A stretch of DNA of 64,000 nt from Phocaeicola massiliensis B84634 = Timone 84634 = DSM 17679 = JCM 13223 (GCF_000382445.1 NZ_KB905472.1:1721070-1785069); one strand, 5' to 3'. Counted from the stretch's first letter, positions 51,071 through 61,756 are shown. Program-made: numbers and translations. Notes: generated by a model not told the origin, from the sequence alone.

Positions 51071-52339
51071 TTATTTACCATAGTTTTTTAATACTTCCTC
51101 ATAAAGAGCACGGATACGCAATCCGACTTTTTCCCATGTAATGCCATCCACTTCCTTTTTACCTTCTTCTTGCAAGTAATTAAAGAGAGACGGATAAGTA
51201 CAGAGTGCATAGATGGCATCTGCCATCGCATGTATATCCCAATAGTCTGTTTTTATCACATTGGTTAGGATTTCGCCACAACCGGACTGCTTGGATATAA
51301 TAGAAGGAGTACCACACTGCATAGCTTCAAGAGGAGCAATACCGAACGGTTCGGAAACCGAAGGCATCACAAACACGTCACTTTGTTTATAGGTTTCATA
51401 AACCTGACGTCCGCGCTGAAATCCCGGAAAATGGAAACGGTCTGCTATACCACGTTCCGCCACCATATTTATCATCGCATTAAGCATATCGCCCGAACCT
51501 GCCATCACAAAACGAATATTACGAGTACGTTTAAGTACTAACGCCGCTGCTTCTACAAAATACTCAGGCCCCTTCTGCATAGTGATACGTCCGAGAAAAG
51601 TAACAACTTTTTCTTTTGAATGATCCGGGCGTGGAATATCCTGATATTCTTGTGACAATGGATAAACCGCATTGTGCATGGCAAAGCATTTACGCGGGTC
51701 TTGATGATACTGATGTATAACAGTCTGACGAGTCAACTCGGATACACACATGATACAATCCGCATGATCCATACCATTTTTCTCCATGGCATAAACCGTA
51801 GGGTTCACTTTGCCACGAGAACGGTCGAAATCAGTGGCATGCACATGAATACACAAAGGCTTTCCACTGACCATTTTGGCATGTACACCGGCAGGATAAG
51901 TCAGCCAGTCATGAGCATGGATAATATCAAATTCTTGTTGGCGTGCCACTACACCGGCAATAACAGAGAAGTTATTGATTTCTTCATGCAGATTCGACGG
52001 ATAACCACCACCAAATTCCATACAGCCCAAGTCATTGACGTGCATATAAGAAAAATCAGCGTAAATATGGTCACGGAAAGCGTAATACTGTTCCGGTGTC
52101 ATATAAGACGGCAAACGCTCTTTGAGATAATCATAATTCACATCGCGCCATACAATAGGCACTTGGTTCATTCCTATGATATTTAAGAACTGCTCTTCCT
52201 CGCCACAAGGTTTCGGCATACAAAAAGTAGTTTCCACATCACCCTGCAAGCTCAATCCTTTCGTTATACCATAAGAAGCTACGGCAAGACCACCATATAT
52301 TTTGGGAGGAAATTCCCATCCAAACATTAATACTTTCAT
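51071..52339 (-). CDS. Glycogen/starch synthase-type GT4 glycosyltransferase
   Basis: 422 aa GT-B fold. N-terminal MKVLMFGWEFPPKIYGGLAV is the donor-loop region, DIIHAHDWLTYPAG is the acceptor-side His-Asp block, VVTFLGRITMQKGPEYF starts the second domain, and EPFGIAPLE provides the E-x7-E motif. It is probably a glucan synthase, given its place between debranching and GH57 genes. A different sugar donor than ADP-glucose cannot be excluded. Gaps to neighbours are 14-17 nt, so an operon. Confidence 0.88.
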   Translation of the reverse strand: MKVLMFGWEFPPKIYGGLAVASYGITKGLSLQGDVETTFCMPKPCGEEEQFLNIIGMNQVPIVWRDVNYDYLKERLPSYMTPEQYYAFRDHIYADFSYMHVNDLGCMEFGGGYPSNLHEEINNFSVIAGVVARQQEFDIIHAHDWLTYPAGVHAKMVSGKPLCIHVHATDFDRSRGKVNPTVYAMEKNGMDHADCIMCVSELTRQTVIHQYHQDPRKCFAMHNAVYPLSQEYQDIPRPDHSKEKVVTFLGRITMQKGPEYFVEAAALVLKRTRNIRFVMAGSGDMLNAMINMVAERGIADRFHFPGFQRGRQVYETYKQSDVFVMPSVSEPFGIAPLEAMQCGTPSIISKQSGCGEILTNVIKTDYWDIHAMADAIYALCTYPSLFNYLQEEGKKEVDGITWEKVGLRIRALYEEVLKNYGK

Positions 52340-52353
52340 ACAGGCTCCTCCTT

Positions 52354-54294
52354 TTAATAATTGTATTTACTTAATAAATATAACACTCGTAAGATTTCTG
52401 CCACATTCATAGCAAACGACACAGCTCCACGTCCTTTGAAAGGCGGATTACCGTCAAACAATTCGGGGATGGAGCCAATGCAATGAGAAACCATTTCATC
52501 TTCATAACCTATCAATTGACGTTCTATGAATCCCAAAGCACTCATCTTATAAATACGGAGATAAGCCTCGAAATAGAATCCTGCCAACCACGGCCATGCA
52601 GTTCCCTGATGATAAGCATAATCACGCTGCATCTGCGGACCTACATAGTTGGGGTTATAACCACCACTCTTCGGACTGAGCGAACGAAGTCCTTTCGGTG
52701 TCAATAATTCTTTGGTCACCACATCCAATACTCCCTTCTTTTGACGGGCATCCAACGGAGAGTAATCAAAGGCTACGGTAAATATCATATTAGGACGCAC
52801 ACTCCAATCCATCATATTACCATCCACATAATCAAGAAGATAGCCATATTCATTCAAGAAAGTATCTATAAATGATTTACCGGTCTGCTCGGCTAAAGTT
52901 TGTAACGTTTCAGCCAAATTATTGTTTCCTGTTTCACCTACTAGTTCACCGACAAAACAAAGCGCATTATACCATAATGCATTTATCTCCACAATATATC
53001 CTGTACGCGGAATTACCGGATGTCCGTTAACGGTAGAATTCATCCAAGTAATGGCTTTCTCCGTTCCGTTAGCATAAAGCAATCCATTGGAATGGAGGAA
53101 AAGGTTAGGATGGTTTTCCCTACGCAGATATTCCATTATTTCTTCCAACAACTGACCATACTTCTCACGACATTTGTCGCGTGAAACCATTTTGGCATAT
53201 TGCTGTATACACCATACGGCCCAAAGTAATACGTCAGGATGCTCCATCTCATATATCTTCAGGTCATTCGGTTCATCATTAATAAAATCATGAATCGCTT
53301 TGCGGGCAGTTTCCATCACACTCTCAAACTTAGCCACTTCATCAATAGCCAATGTCAGCCCCGGAAGAGCAATAAACATATCACGGGCGCGGCATTTAAA
53401 CCAGGGATAGCCGGCAAGAATATAAGACTCCTCGTTTTGTTTGTTGAGGAATTGATGAGCTGCATTTATCAGGCAATGCTGAAAATTATCACGCGGGGTG
53501 CGTTCTTCCATTTCCTCTTCAAAGGTCTTCTTCAACGTTCGTGTACTTGCTTCCGAAACACCTCCCGAAAATACAACGCTTTCACCCTTCTTGATATCTA
53601 CTTCAAAATACCCCGGAACATAGAGATCCTCATTAAAGTCGTAACCTCTTTCTTGTTCTTTCGGATACTCTATACCACGATACCAGTCAGGCTGGAAATG
53701 AAACTCATTCTTTTTATTAAGCTGCATAAAGAGTTCGGGATATCCCGCATACATACATGTCTTTATACCATTATCCACTTCCTGATAATCACGACTTGCC
53801 TGCGCATTTTCATGTGTATATTGGCGGACACTACGGAAAGCCAAAAAAGGACGAAGACGGAGAGTAGTGGCAGAATGAGCTTCGACTAAGGTGTAGCGAA
53901 TCAGAATTCTATTTTCGTGATGTACAAACAGTTTTTCTTTTTTCAGCACCACACCACCCACACGATACCAGGTTGTTGGTACTTTCTCACACTCAAATTC
54001 GCGAATATATTTGTGTCCGCGAGGGCTGTAGTTATTGCCCTGATACTTATGAAGCCCCAAATTGAATTCAGCGCCATGCTGTACTACCGTTTCATCCAAA
54101 GACGATAGTAATACATGATTCTCATCATCAATCTCCGGTACCGGAATGACAAGCAATCCATGATATTTTCTCGTATTGCAATCAACAATGGTTGTACAAT
54201 GGTAGGCTCCCGAACGGTTTGTGCGAAGGATTTCTTTCGGAAGTGATTCCTCCAGGTTCGTCATAAGAGTCTTGTCAAATCGTAAGTAACTCAT
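52354..54294 (-). CDS. Glycogen debranching enzyme, amylo-alpha-1,6-glucosidase type
   Basis: 646 aa from MSYLRFDKTLM; a longer frame adds 15 residues without family similarity. The N-terminal beta domain contains TNRSGAYHCTTIVDCNTRKYHGL, here residues about 26-48, typical of bacterial GDE/GH133. The C-terminal (alpha/alpha)6 domain has YPWFKCRARDMFIALPGLTL, VNGHPVIPRTGYIVEINALW and YHQGTAWPWLAGFYFEAYL, including the acidic catalytic positions. It cleaves alpha-1,6 branches of stored glycogen. First gene of the trio and preceded by a promoter. Confidence 0.92.
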   Translation of the reverse strand: MSYLRFDKTLMTNLEESLPKEILRTNRSGAYHCTTIVDCNTRKYHGLLVIPVPEIDDENHVLLSSLDETVVQHGAEFNLGLHKYQGNNYSPRGHKYIREFECEKVPTTWYRVGGVVLKKEKLFVHHENRILIRYTLVEAHSATTLRLRPFLAFRSVRQYTHENAQASRDYQEVDNGIKTCMYAGYPELFMQLNKKNEFHFQPDWYRGIEYPKEQERGYDFNEDLYVPGYFEVDIKKGESVVFSGGVSEASTRTLKKTFEEEMEERTPRDNFQHCLINAAHQFLNKQNEESYILAGYPWFKCRARDMFIALPGLTLAIDEVAKFESVMETARKAIHDFINDEPNDLKIYEMEHPDVLLWAVWCIQQYAKMVSRDKCREKYGQLLEEIMEYLRRENHPNLFLHSNGLLYANGTEKAITWMNSTVNGHPVIPRTGYIVEINALWYNALCFVGELVGETGNNNLAETLQTLAEQTGKSFIDTFLNEYGYLLDYVDGNMMDWSVRPNMIFTVAFDYSPLDARQKKGVLDVVTKELLTPKGLRSLSPKSGGYNPNYVGPQMQRDYAYHQGTAWPWLAGFYFEAYLRIYKMSALGFIERQLIGYEDEMVSHCIGSIPELFDGNPPFKGRGAVSFAMNVAEILRVLYLLSKYNY

Positions 54295-54366
54295 AGTTGT
54301 TATATTAAGGTTATAAATTATTCTGTTTTTTATCTGCAATATATGTTTCTATTTTTATGCAATGCT

Positions 54367-54396
54367 CAAAATTAGTGATTTTATGGATAAACCAAA
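54367..54396 (-). promoter_or_regulatory. Promoter of the glycogen operon
   Basis: Minus strand: -7 TAATTTTG (54367-54374), -33 TTTG (54393-54396), spacing 18 bp. Confidence 0.7.
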
Positions 54397-54551
54397 ATTA
54401 AATAGCAAAATATTTTTCTTTTTTTCCCTATTTATCATTCGTATTACAAAGAAACACCTATATATGTGACAAAATGAAACCTTTAACTTTTTCTAAGAAA
54501 GACAAAAACAGAAGGCTTTTATTATATTGAGACAACCTTAACGAAAATATA

Positions 54552-55802
54552 CTATGCAATAGGAAGTGCTTTTTTCATATTGTAGCGATAAGCTAAACAT
54601 GCCAATATAAAATACCCCACACATTGCATCCATAAAATGATGTACTGTTGACTAATCCCTGACATATCGGCTCCCATCGAGTTTATTTTCACGAAAGCCA
54701 AAGTACCCGGTGCAGCAGGAATCAAATAATGTGTCCATTGCCAATACCACGGCATTAATTCCAGCGGATAAGAAACCCCTGAAAGAAATATCAACCCGAC
54801 AGAAAAAAAGGCTATCATTAACAAAGGCGCATCACTGTCACTGAAAAACACCGAACATGCCAATGCAAAGAAACTGGTTGCTATAATATAAGGTATCATC
54901 AACTGAATAATAAGTATAGGGTGCGCCAAATGAGGTAATTGAAACAACAAAGGCAGTAACCCCAACAGAAAGACTGAAAAAAAGGCATAAAACAATACAT
55001 ACACTGAAGTCTTTCCCAAAACAATGGATGCCATACGTGAAAACGACAAGTCTACCCTGTGGTTCTCATTATTATCTCCACCGCCAAGCGAAGTAAAAAA
55101 ACGAAAAGCAGTTGTCTCTTCTCTTCCGTGAAGAGACATACGAGATACGGATTCTTCACGTTCTTTACCGCTCAGCATACTGATAACCATTACCAAAGTC
55201 TGAAATATCACGACCATCAGTACAGCCGGAATCAAATAAGTGCCATATCCATCGGTGTAATTATACAGTGCCATACCCACTACATCAATTGAACTTGTCC
55301 GGATAATCGGTTGTATATCTTTCTGAGGGAGAAAAACAACCTGATTGGGGCGAACCTCATCATTTACCGCCAACATTGCCCCGGCCGATGCTTCTTGCAT
55401 GGAAGCATAATAAAGAAAAGCCGTGGTAGTGCTATACATTACATAAACAGCCTCTTCACCACGCCCCACCCGACCATCAAAATCTTCGGGTATATAAACA
55501 ATTCCCACTACCTCCCTCTGCTTCATCAACTTTTTGGCAGCTTGCAAATCAGCATTATTTGTCAGTACTTGGGCCTGCGGAGTGGCATCCAGCAAGCGCG
55601 AGTAATGACGGCTCAAAGGTGTCTGACTCATATCGACTACAGCCACCGGCGCATTACGTACCACATTGGGAGCATACATATAATTGTATAGCAAACCATA
55701 TAAAAAAATACCACCGCTTAATACCATTAAGATAGAATAACGGGTACACATCACACGGAATTCCCGCACGGAAACAGCAAGTATATTATTCAATATTGTC
55801 AT
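54552..55802 (-). CDS. ABC-2 type efflux permease
   Basis: 416 aa. One N-terminal helix (ILMVLSGGIFLYGLLYNYMYA), a periplasmic domain of about 150 residues with VRNAPVAVVDMSQTPLSRHY, and a C-terminal block of five helices with ATSFFALACSVFFSDSDAPL and SVGLIFLSGVSYPLELMPWY, the ABC-2 permease signature. It overlaps the upstream permease gene by 17 nt, showing translational coupling. Homologues YbhS/YbhR export drugs or ions; substrate here unknown. Confidence 0.88.
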   Translation of the reverse strand: MTILNNILAVSVREFRVMCTRYSILMVLSGGIFLYGLLYNYMYAPNVVRNAPVAVVDMSQTPLSRHYSRLLDATPQAQVLTNNADLQAAKKLMKQREVVGIVYIPEDFDGRVGRGEEAVYVMYSTTTAFLYYASMQEASAGAMLAVNDEVRPNQVVFLPQKDIQPIIRTSSIDVVGMALYNYTDGYGTYLIPAVLMVVIFQTLVMVISMLSGKEREESVSRMSLHGREETTAFRFFTSLGGGDNNENHRVDLSFSRMASIVLGKTSVYVLFYAFFSVFLLGLLPLLFQLPHLAHPILIIQLMIPYIIATSFFALACSVFFSDSDAPLLMIAFFSVGLIFLSGVSYPLELMPWYWQWTHYLIPAAPGTLAFVKINSMGADMSGISQQYIILWMQCVGYFILACLAYRYNMKKALPIA

Positions 55803-56973
55803 ATTTTCTACTAATTAAAGAACGTTTTAAATGTGGCAACAACAGCAACGGCAACAGCAAAAAGAGTAACAACGCCACTACATTAGTCCACATATAAGCA
55901 TATCCGTAATTACCATAGAGTAAAGTCTGTCCTATTTCAATAAAATGACGAACAGGAAACAGATAAGAAGCATAATACACCGGTGCATACATGTGCGGTA
56001 CGGGAAATGTGACTCCTGAAAGAGTAGCTCCCAACGAACCCACCATTGACACAACGCTGATAATGATACTCAATGCCGGAAATAGGGAAAAAAGAAATAC
56101 AGCCAATGCCTGTGTAGAAAGTACGAACAATGCTGAAGTAAGATTCAGTGGCCAGAATCCGCAATCCATCGGTATATCGAATATGCCAAAGTAAATATAA
56201 TTAGCAAAGATACTCATTGCTATAAAGATAATCGTATACGGCAAAAGCTTCCCTATAATGGCTATCAACATATTCCCGCCAGCAGTCTGCAGCCACTCAA
56301 AAGAGGTACCGAATTTCCCTTCGCTACCAATGGCATAAGTAGTGACTAGTAACAATAGTACTTGCAGAAACACGAAGAAAAAAGGATGAGTCAGATATAC
56401 AGAATAGTCCATATCAGGATTGAATAACGGATGATTTTGAGTAGTAACAGGCAATAAGAAAGATTTGATTTCTCCTTCGCCTACTCCCAACGCCACTGCA
56501 TGAGTTACAATAGGGCTAACCGATATATTCTTTAATAAGCTTTGGAAAGCACCATGTATTTCGCTACCCACACTCAACAATGCATAATGATAATAATAGG
56601 TCAGAGCCACTTCCTTGCCATCCATTACCTTAGCTTCAAAGCCAACAGGAATACTCAGATATCCATAAATATTTTTCTTTTGCACATCAGCACGCGCCTC
56701 TGTCTCATTGGCATAATATTGAGTGACACGAAAAGTCGGATCTACCTTAACCATACGAATGATTTGCCGGGAAGTAACCGTATTATCACCATCCACGACA
56801 CCAATGGGAAGATTCTCCATTTGTCCGTCACCAAAAATTGTTCCCATAAAAAAAAGCGAAAACAACGGAAGTACAATACACGCCACAAAGTAAATGCGAC
56901 GTGACAACATACGGTCTATTTCCCTCTTGATAACTGCTATTAAAACTGACTGCCCCATCGAAATAGTCCTCAT
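55786..56973 (-). CDS. ABC-2 type efflux permease
   Basis: 395 aa with the same layout as its neighbour: IYFVACIVLPLFSLFFMGTI as first helix, the periplasmic segment ENLPIGVVDGDNTVTSRQII, and C-terminal helices including VSMVGSLGATLSGVTFPVPHM. The start (or Met6) overlaps the HlyD stop by 4 nt (ATGA). Together the two permeases would form a heterodimer. No ATP-binding subunit lies in the cluster, so the ATPase must be encoded elsewhere or be shared. Confidence 0.88.
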   Translation of the reverse strand: MRTISMGQSVLIAVIKREIDRMLSRRIYFVACIVLPLFSLFFMGTIFGDGQMENLPIGVVDGDNTVTSRQIIRMVKVDPTFRVTQYYANETEARADVQKKNIYGYLSIPVGFEAKVMDGKEVALTYYYHYALLSVGSEIHGAFQSLLKNISVSPIVTHAVALGVGEGEIKSFLLPVTTQNHPLFNPDMDYSVYLTHPFFFVFLQVLLLLVTTYAIGSEGKFGTSFEWLQTAGGNMLIAIIGKLLPYTIIFIAMSIFANYIYFGIFDIPMDCGFWPLNLTSALFVLSTQALAVFLFSLFPALSIIISVVSMVGSLGATLSGVTFPVPHMYAPVYYASYLFPVRHFIEIGQTLLYGNYGYAYMWTNVVALLLFLLLPLLLLPHLKRSLISRKYDNIE

Positions 56974-57965
56974 TTCAATTCATTCAAATTCACAAGTACG
57001 GACATACCCGGCCTTAAGCCATCCACCGGTTGCAGAGGCAGAGCATGAATCTCAAACGTTTTCATATCATAAGTTCCCGTCTGCTTGGTAGAACGCCAAG
57101 TAGCAAAACTACCCAACGGACTAATGTAATATATCTTAAACTCAATATTCTCAACTTTCAGTGCCGGCACATTTCCCCTAAAGGTTTCATTCATGCGAAA
57201 ATAATGCATGTAATCCTCACGTACATTGAGCACCACATGACAATCATCCAACACCACCAAACTCATAATAGGAGTTCCTGCTCCGACCAGCTCTCCACGT
57301 TTAGGATAAATAGTCGAAATTTGTCCGTTCTCAGGGGCAGTGAGGCGGGCATCCATCAACAAGGCTTGTACCTCATTTACAGTGCTCCGAGCAGCATCCA
57401 CCAATGAACGCGCACTCTCCTTATCCTCTTTCTGAGCTCCATCTTTCACTAACAAATATTGTTGATGTGCAGCACGTTCAGCTGCCACAGCCGCTTTATA
57501 CACAGCCTCTACTTCATCTTTACGCTGACTGGTCACCACACTGTCACGATACAAATTCTGTATACGGTCATAAGTCACTTTTGCCAATTGAAGGTCACTT
57601 TTAGATTTATTCCAAAGTTCTTCTACCGAACGCACTATTTGCTCACGCGTACCATCATCTATCTTTTTGTTTTGATACTTGGCAATATCTTCCAATGCAT
57701 TTACCTGCCGGAATTTTGCCCAAGCTTCGGGACTGTTGATAACGACAAGCGTATCACCTACTTTTACATTCTGCCCTTCCTTCACTAAGAAAGTATCTAT
57801 GCGTCCCGGCAATTTACCGGAAATGCGAATCTCGGTGGCTTCTATTTGTCCTTGCAATATCACAGGTTTATTGCTCATGGCAATAATACCGATAACAGAC
57901 ACGACCACAACCGCTACCAGTACCACCATGAAAGCAACGGCTAATTGTTTCTTTTGCTTTTCCAT
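56970..57965 (-). CDS. HlyD-family membrane-fusion protein
   Basis: 331 aa periplasmic adaptor. One N-terminal helix (LAVAFMVVLVAVVVVSVIGI), then the barrel/lipoyl entry GQIEATEIRISGKLPGRID and FLVKEGQNVKVGDTLVVINS. A helical hairpin spans about 85-200, followed by LTAPENGQISTIYPKRGELV, which closes the lipoyl domain. It links the permeases to the TolC-type channel. It is 8 nt after the TolC gene. Confidence 0.92.
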   Translation of the reverse strand: MEKQKKQLAVAFMVVLVAVVVVSVIGIIAMSNKPVILQGQIEATEIRISGKLPGRIDTFLVKEGQNVKVGDTLVVINSPEAWAKFRQVNALEDIAKYQNKKIDDGTREQIVRSVEELWNKSKSDLQLAKVTYDRIQNLYRDSVVTSQRKDEVEAVYKAAVAAERAAHQQYLLVKDGAQKEDKESARSLVDAARSTVNEVQALLMDARLTAPENGQISTIYPKRGELVGAGTPIMSLVVLDDCHVVLNVREDYMHYFRMNETFRGNVPALKVENIEFKIYYISPLGSFATWRSTKQTGTYDMKTFEIHALPLQPVDGLRPGMSVLVNLNELK

Positions 57966-57973
57966 ATTTTAAA

Positions 57974-59443
57974 TTATTCTTTTATTATTGGAGAATCCCC
58001 CGATTCATAAGTAGGAAATATAAAATCTTCCGTCTTTCCTGCACGACTGTATTGCCAAAAAGTCTCGGGCACTCCACAGGTAGCAAGCAAAGAAGCCAAC
58101 GATACATCATATTGATAATATGCCATCAGAAAGGCTATCTGGATTTTAGATAACATCGTTTCAGCGTCTATCACTTCGGTGGAAGTTGCCATGCCTTCCT
58201 GAAATGATTTTTTACGAATTCTCACCAATTCACGGCTCATCTCAATCGTTGTATTCAAGGCAGCTACATTATCCCGGGCATTCTGAATCTCACTATACAG
58301 TTTATCAACCAACACACTCAGCTCATTCCGGGCTTTTTCTCGCCCCAAAGTAAGTGTTTGTTTTGTCAGTCGAGCCTGACGCACATTTGCCTCACGATTC
58401 AGGCCATCAAATATATTCCACGTAAAGCCCACTCCTACCATTGTGCGAGGCATCAGATTACGAGGAAGATTATCGGCATACAGAGTTTGCTTACCGAAAA
58501 GTGCAATATTTGGAACATAAGCACTCTTACTGATTTTTAATTGGTTATCTGCCATCGACTCTTGTAATCGAAGTTTATTTACCATATAATTATTGCCACC
58601 TATCAAGTTCTTAAAGTACAATTCATTCGGCAAATCATCATTCATAAAAAGTGGAGAAACAGGATTGATAACAGTAACATCTTCCACATTCAAAAGAACT
58701 TTCAAAGCATTCTGAGCTACTGTCAAATCTTTACGTGCAGACTCCAGTTCACGTTTAGCCTCATCCATACTGACCTGAGAGAAAAGACGTTCCGCTTTGT
58801 TTATCATACCGTTAGCCTCCAATTTCAGAGCGTTCTGATAATGCTTCTGAAGACCATTATAGGTTTCTTCACGCACTTTTACTACGCGTTGTGCCAAACG
58901 AAGGGCATAATAAGCAGCTACCAAATCTGTCTGAAGAACGGCTTCCGTTTCTTCACGGTCTACTTGTGCGAAATCCACCATACGATTCCCTATTTTAGTG
59001 GCAAAGACTCGCTTTCCACCAGTAAAAACAGGCCAAGTGATATTGGCATCAATAGTAGTCAAGTTACGTTGAAGCAATGGAAAGGTCAGTGTATGTGTTC
59101 CAATATTGTCTAAAATAGAAGAAATAAACCGGTCGTCAGGCAAAATGGAATGAACAAAATCTTTCGCCGGATCCGTAAATTGTTTTAATGGTTCTTTCAC
59201 CTCTATGTTGTTAGACAAATGTACATAAGCTCCGGTTGCATTAAGAGATGGATACCAAAAAGAATTCATCTTTTGGCGTTCACTGCGTGCTATGCCCACC
59301 GCCTTATCAGCCATCTGCAATGTCCGATTCCCCTTATTCATCAAGGAGACGGACTGTTCCAAAGTTAAAGACACCTCCCCACTCTGCGCCCACAGTCCAA
59401 CAGGAAGGAATAAAAGACATAAAAATAGTTTGTAATAATACAT
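57974..59443 (-). CDS. TolC-family outer-membrane efflux channel
   Basis: 489 aa from MYYYKLFLCLLFLPVGLWAQ, a signal peptide; an upstream Met (59485) adds 14 unlikely residues. LTLEQSVSLMNKGNRTLQMA is the first helical repeat of the OEP fold and GMATSTEVIDAETMLSKIQI the second-repeat block, with long heptad helices in between. It heads the TolC-HlyD-permease-permease unit. The DUF5686 gene ends 81 nt upstream and may be part of the same transcript. Confidence 0.92.
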   Translation of the reverse strand: MYYYKLFLCLLFLPVGLWAQSGEVSLTLEQSVSLMNKGNRTLQMADKAVGIARSERQKMNSFWYPSLNATGAYVHLSNNIEVKEPLKQFTDPAKDFVHSILPDDRFISSILDNIGTHTLTFPLLQRNLTTIDANITWPVFTGGKRVFATKIGNRMVDFAQVDREETEAVLQTDLVAAYYALRLAQRVVKVREETYNGLQKHYQNALKLEANGMINKAERLFSQVSMDEAKRELESARKDLTVAQNALKVLLNVEDVTVINPVSPLFMNDDLPNELYFKNLIGGNNYMVNKLRLQESMADNQLKISKSAYVPNIALFGKQTLYADNLPRNLMPRTMVGVGFTWNIFDGLNREANVRQARLTKQTLTLGREKARNELSVLVDKLYSEIQNARDNVAALNTTIEMSRELVRIRKKSFQEGMATSTEVIDAETMLSKIQIAFLMAYYQYDVSLASLLATCGVPETFWQYSRAGKTEDFIFPTYESGDSPIIKE

Positions 59444-59524
59444 ATAGGCTTTTGTTTCTGTTATGATGTAGTAAACAGAAAACAAAAGAGAATGTTTAAA
59501 AGAAAAAGAAAAGTAAGAAGCCTA

Positions 59525-61729
59525 CTATTTATTGAACAATTCAAAAGTAAACTTGAACCCGAAAGTATCGAAACGTCCGTTAATAGTACTCACAAACGCA
59601 CCTACATCAAAGATATGTGTACCTATCCCATACCCCAACTCTATATAGGGATTTAAATGAGGCATGAACAAGACACCTGCATACAACCGCTCCTGTTGAA
59701 TCATCCCCAACCAGCGATTCAATGGCTTCAATAGAATGAACGGTGATTCGTAAGTAAGATTGCCACGCCAATACTGACGGGAAGAGTTGTACCAACGTCC
59801 ATCCAACAATTGAAAAGTTCCTCCGATTTCATCATTCCAACCTTCCGGCAAATTATGACGGGAGAAGTTGGCGAAATCCACAAAATACACATCATTCTGT
59901 TCTGTAAACATACCACCGCCTATACGGTAACCTAAACTACGGATACCTCCTAATTTTAAATTTTGCTGAACATCAACTTCCCAACGTTCATGCGAACCGG
60001 TACTACCTAACACCCCTTTGATACCACGTTCATAATCTAATGTAAACGTAGGCATTTTCGAACCTACATTCATCTTACGATGTCCATTCATATAATAATA
60101 CATTCCGGGAGTCCACTCAATACGTACACGGGGTGCAAAGGTATTATACTCCGAGCGAATACCTTTTAGTGCCAACCAATCCTCTTCAGGCAAAGGCTTC
60201 TCTACCTCCAATCTTTTCTTATTTGCCAAATAACGCCAATGGATAGAGACACCCGCCTTGATATACAAACCATTCACCACTTCAATATTATGGAACAAAT
60301 TCAAATACACATCTTTAAAATAATCCAGTTCCACTTTATCAAAATTGAATGTACTATCAGGCAATTGTTTTAATTGGTCCAATACCACGCTACTATAAAT
60401 ACGGTTACCATTACCCACATTGATTTCAAATCCCGCCTGTTTCTCGGGCCAATACTGAAACTCTGTGTCTGCCTTTACATAAAGCTCTTTACGCGTGAAG
60501 TTATAACCAATCTGCGGTACAATCCTTAACAAACGCCCTGTATGCTGGAAGTAACGGTTATATTTAAACTTCTGCTTATAAGAGAAGCCCCGGCTATGAC
60601 TGTAACTGAACAGCACCGGATTGATAAGCGGAGAGCAACGAACACTGCCAATACCAGCCAAGTTAACATTGTAGCTACTGATAAGAGCATCACCCAATTG
60701 CCCCCAAAACTCGATACTTTTACTCTTTTTCTTTTTAGGTGTATGCAATATCGTATCACGACGCATAGCAAATTTTTTATATAAGCTATCTTCATCTACA
60801 GACAAAGGCAAAGGGCGAAGTTCCTTGAACTTATCTTTGTCCGTTATCAACTGAGCCGAGTCACAAGTCAACTGATAAGACTCCGTTAAATCATGATGAT
60901 GCTTTTTACTCGACTTACGTCTGGCTTCTCCCTGATTATAATAATGTATCTCATGGTATTTCATCCAGGCATTGCAATTCATCTCCAGATGATTTCCTAA
61001 AAATTTAAATATCAAATTCAAATCAAAACGCACAGGCAGAAATTCTTCATCACCTTCCTCCCCCATTATAATATTTACCTTAAAATTTATCACATCATAT
61101 ACTCCTTCAATATAAAGTTGGCGGATAGTCCATACCTGATCGCTTACCCACATATATCCACTGACCAACTGAGTTCCTTTAAATTTAGGAATAATAAGTA
61201 TTTTATATTTCTGGCAATCATTAGGACCGGCTACCGAATCGAGTAAATAAGTATAATACCGACTAGCCTTCTTATCAAGAGGTGACAAAAGTTTATCCGA
61301 CATCAAAGATGAAGAATAGATATTCATATTCAAATACTCCGCTATATCGGCAATCTGTCCCCGGTCACGAGGAAAAGTGGAAGACACGGCTTTTATCTTA
61401 CGATCATAGATATCAGGAGCCGTATAATGCATCTCACTCACAGACTCTATCATATAATCGTTCACATTCTTCTCAAACCGAAACATAGAAGGCACATAGC
61501 GAATAAGATGATTCCTCTTATGGACCTTGAGTTTTCCTTTTAAATACAAATCGGCTTTATATTCATCAATGATGCGTGAATAGAAAGGAGAAAACTGAAA
61601 TATATTCTGAAGTATAGAATCGGCAACCACAGGTTTATCGGGTATACGCTTCTTTGACCTTTTGGCAGACATACCCAAAGGAAGAAGCAAACATAATATC
61701 AGTATCCCAATAATCCGTATATATTTCAT
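59525..61729 (-). CDS. DUF5686 outer-membrane protein
   Basis: 734 aa with a signal peptide ending GMSAKR. The N-terminal half contains YLKGKLKVHKRNHLIRYVPS and ESVSEMHYTAPDIYDRKIKA, characteristic of DUF5686 proteins but without the carboxypeptidase-like regulatory domain many have. The C-terminal 350 residues are an amphipathic-strand region ending FGFKFTFELFNK, fitting an outer-membrane barrel. Function is unknown. No recognisable motif ties it to the efflux genes downstream. Confidence 0.85.
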   Translation of the reverse strand: MKYIRIIGILILCLLLPLGMSAKRSKKRIPDKPVVADSILQNIFQFSPFYSRIIDEYKADLYLKGKLKVHKRNHLIRYVPSMFRFEKNVNDYMIESVSEMHYTAPDIYDRKIKAVSSTFPRDRGQIADIAEYLNMNIYSSSLMSDKLLSPLDKKASRYYTYLLDSVAGPNDCQKYKILIIPKFKGTQLVSGYMWVSDQVWTIRQLYIEGVYDVINFKVNIIMGEEGDEEFLPVRFDLNLIFKFLGNHLEMNCNAWMKYHEIHYYNQGEARRKSSKKHHHDLTESYQLTCDSAQLITDKDKFKELRPLPLSVDEDSLYKKFAMRRDTILHTPKKKKSKSIEFWGQLGDALISSYNVNLAGIGSVRCSPLINPVLFSYSHSRGFSYKQKFKYNRYFQHTGRLLRIVPQIGYNFTRKELYVKADTEFQYWPEKQAGFEINVGNGNRIYSSVVLDQLKQLPDSTFNFDKVELDYFKDVYLNLFHNIEVVNGLYIKAGVSIHWRYLANKKRLEVEKPLPEEDWLALKGIRSEYNTFAPRVRIEWTPGMYYYMNGHRKMNVGSKMPTFTLDYERGIKGVLGSTGSHERWEVDVQQNLKLGGIRSLGYRIGGGMFTEQNDVYFVDFANFSRHNLPEGWNDEIGGTFQLLDGRWYNSSRQYWRGNLTYESPFILLKPLNRWLGMIQQERLYAGVLFMPHLNPYIELGYGIGTHIFDVGAFVSTINGRFDTFGFKFTFELFNK

Positions 61730-61756
61730 TAAGTCTTGTTTTCTTTATCCGAATAG

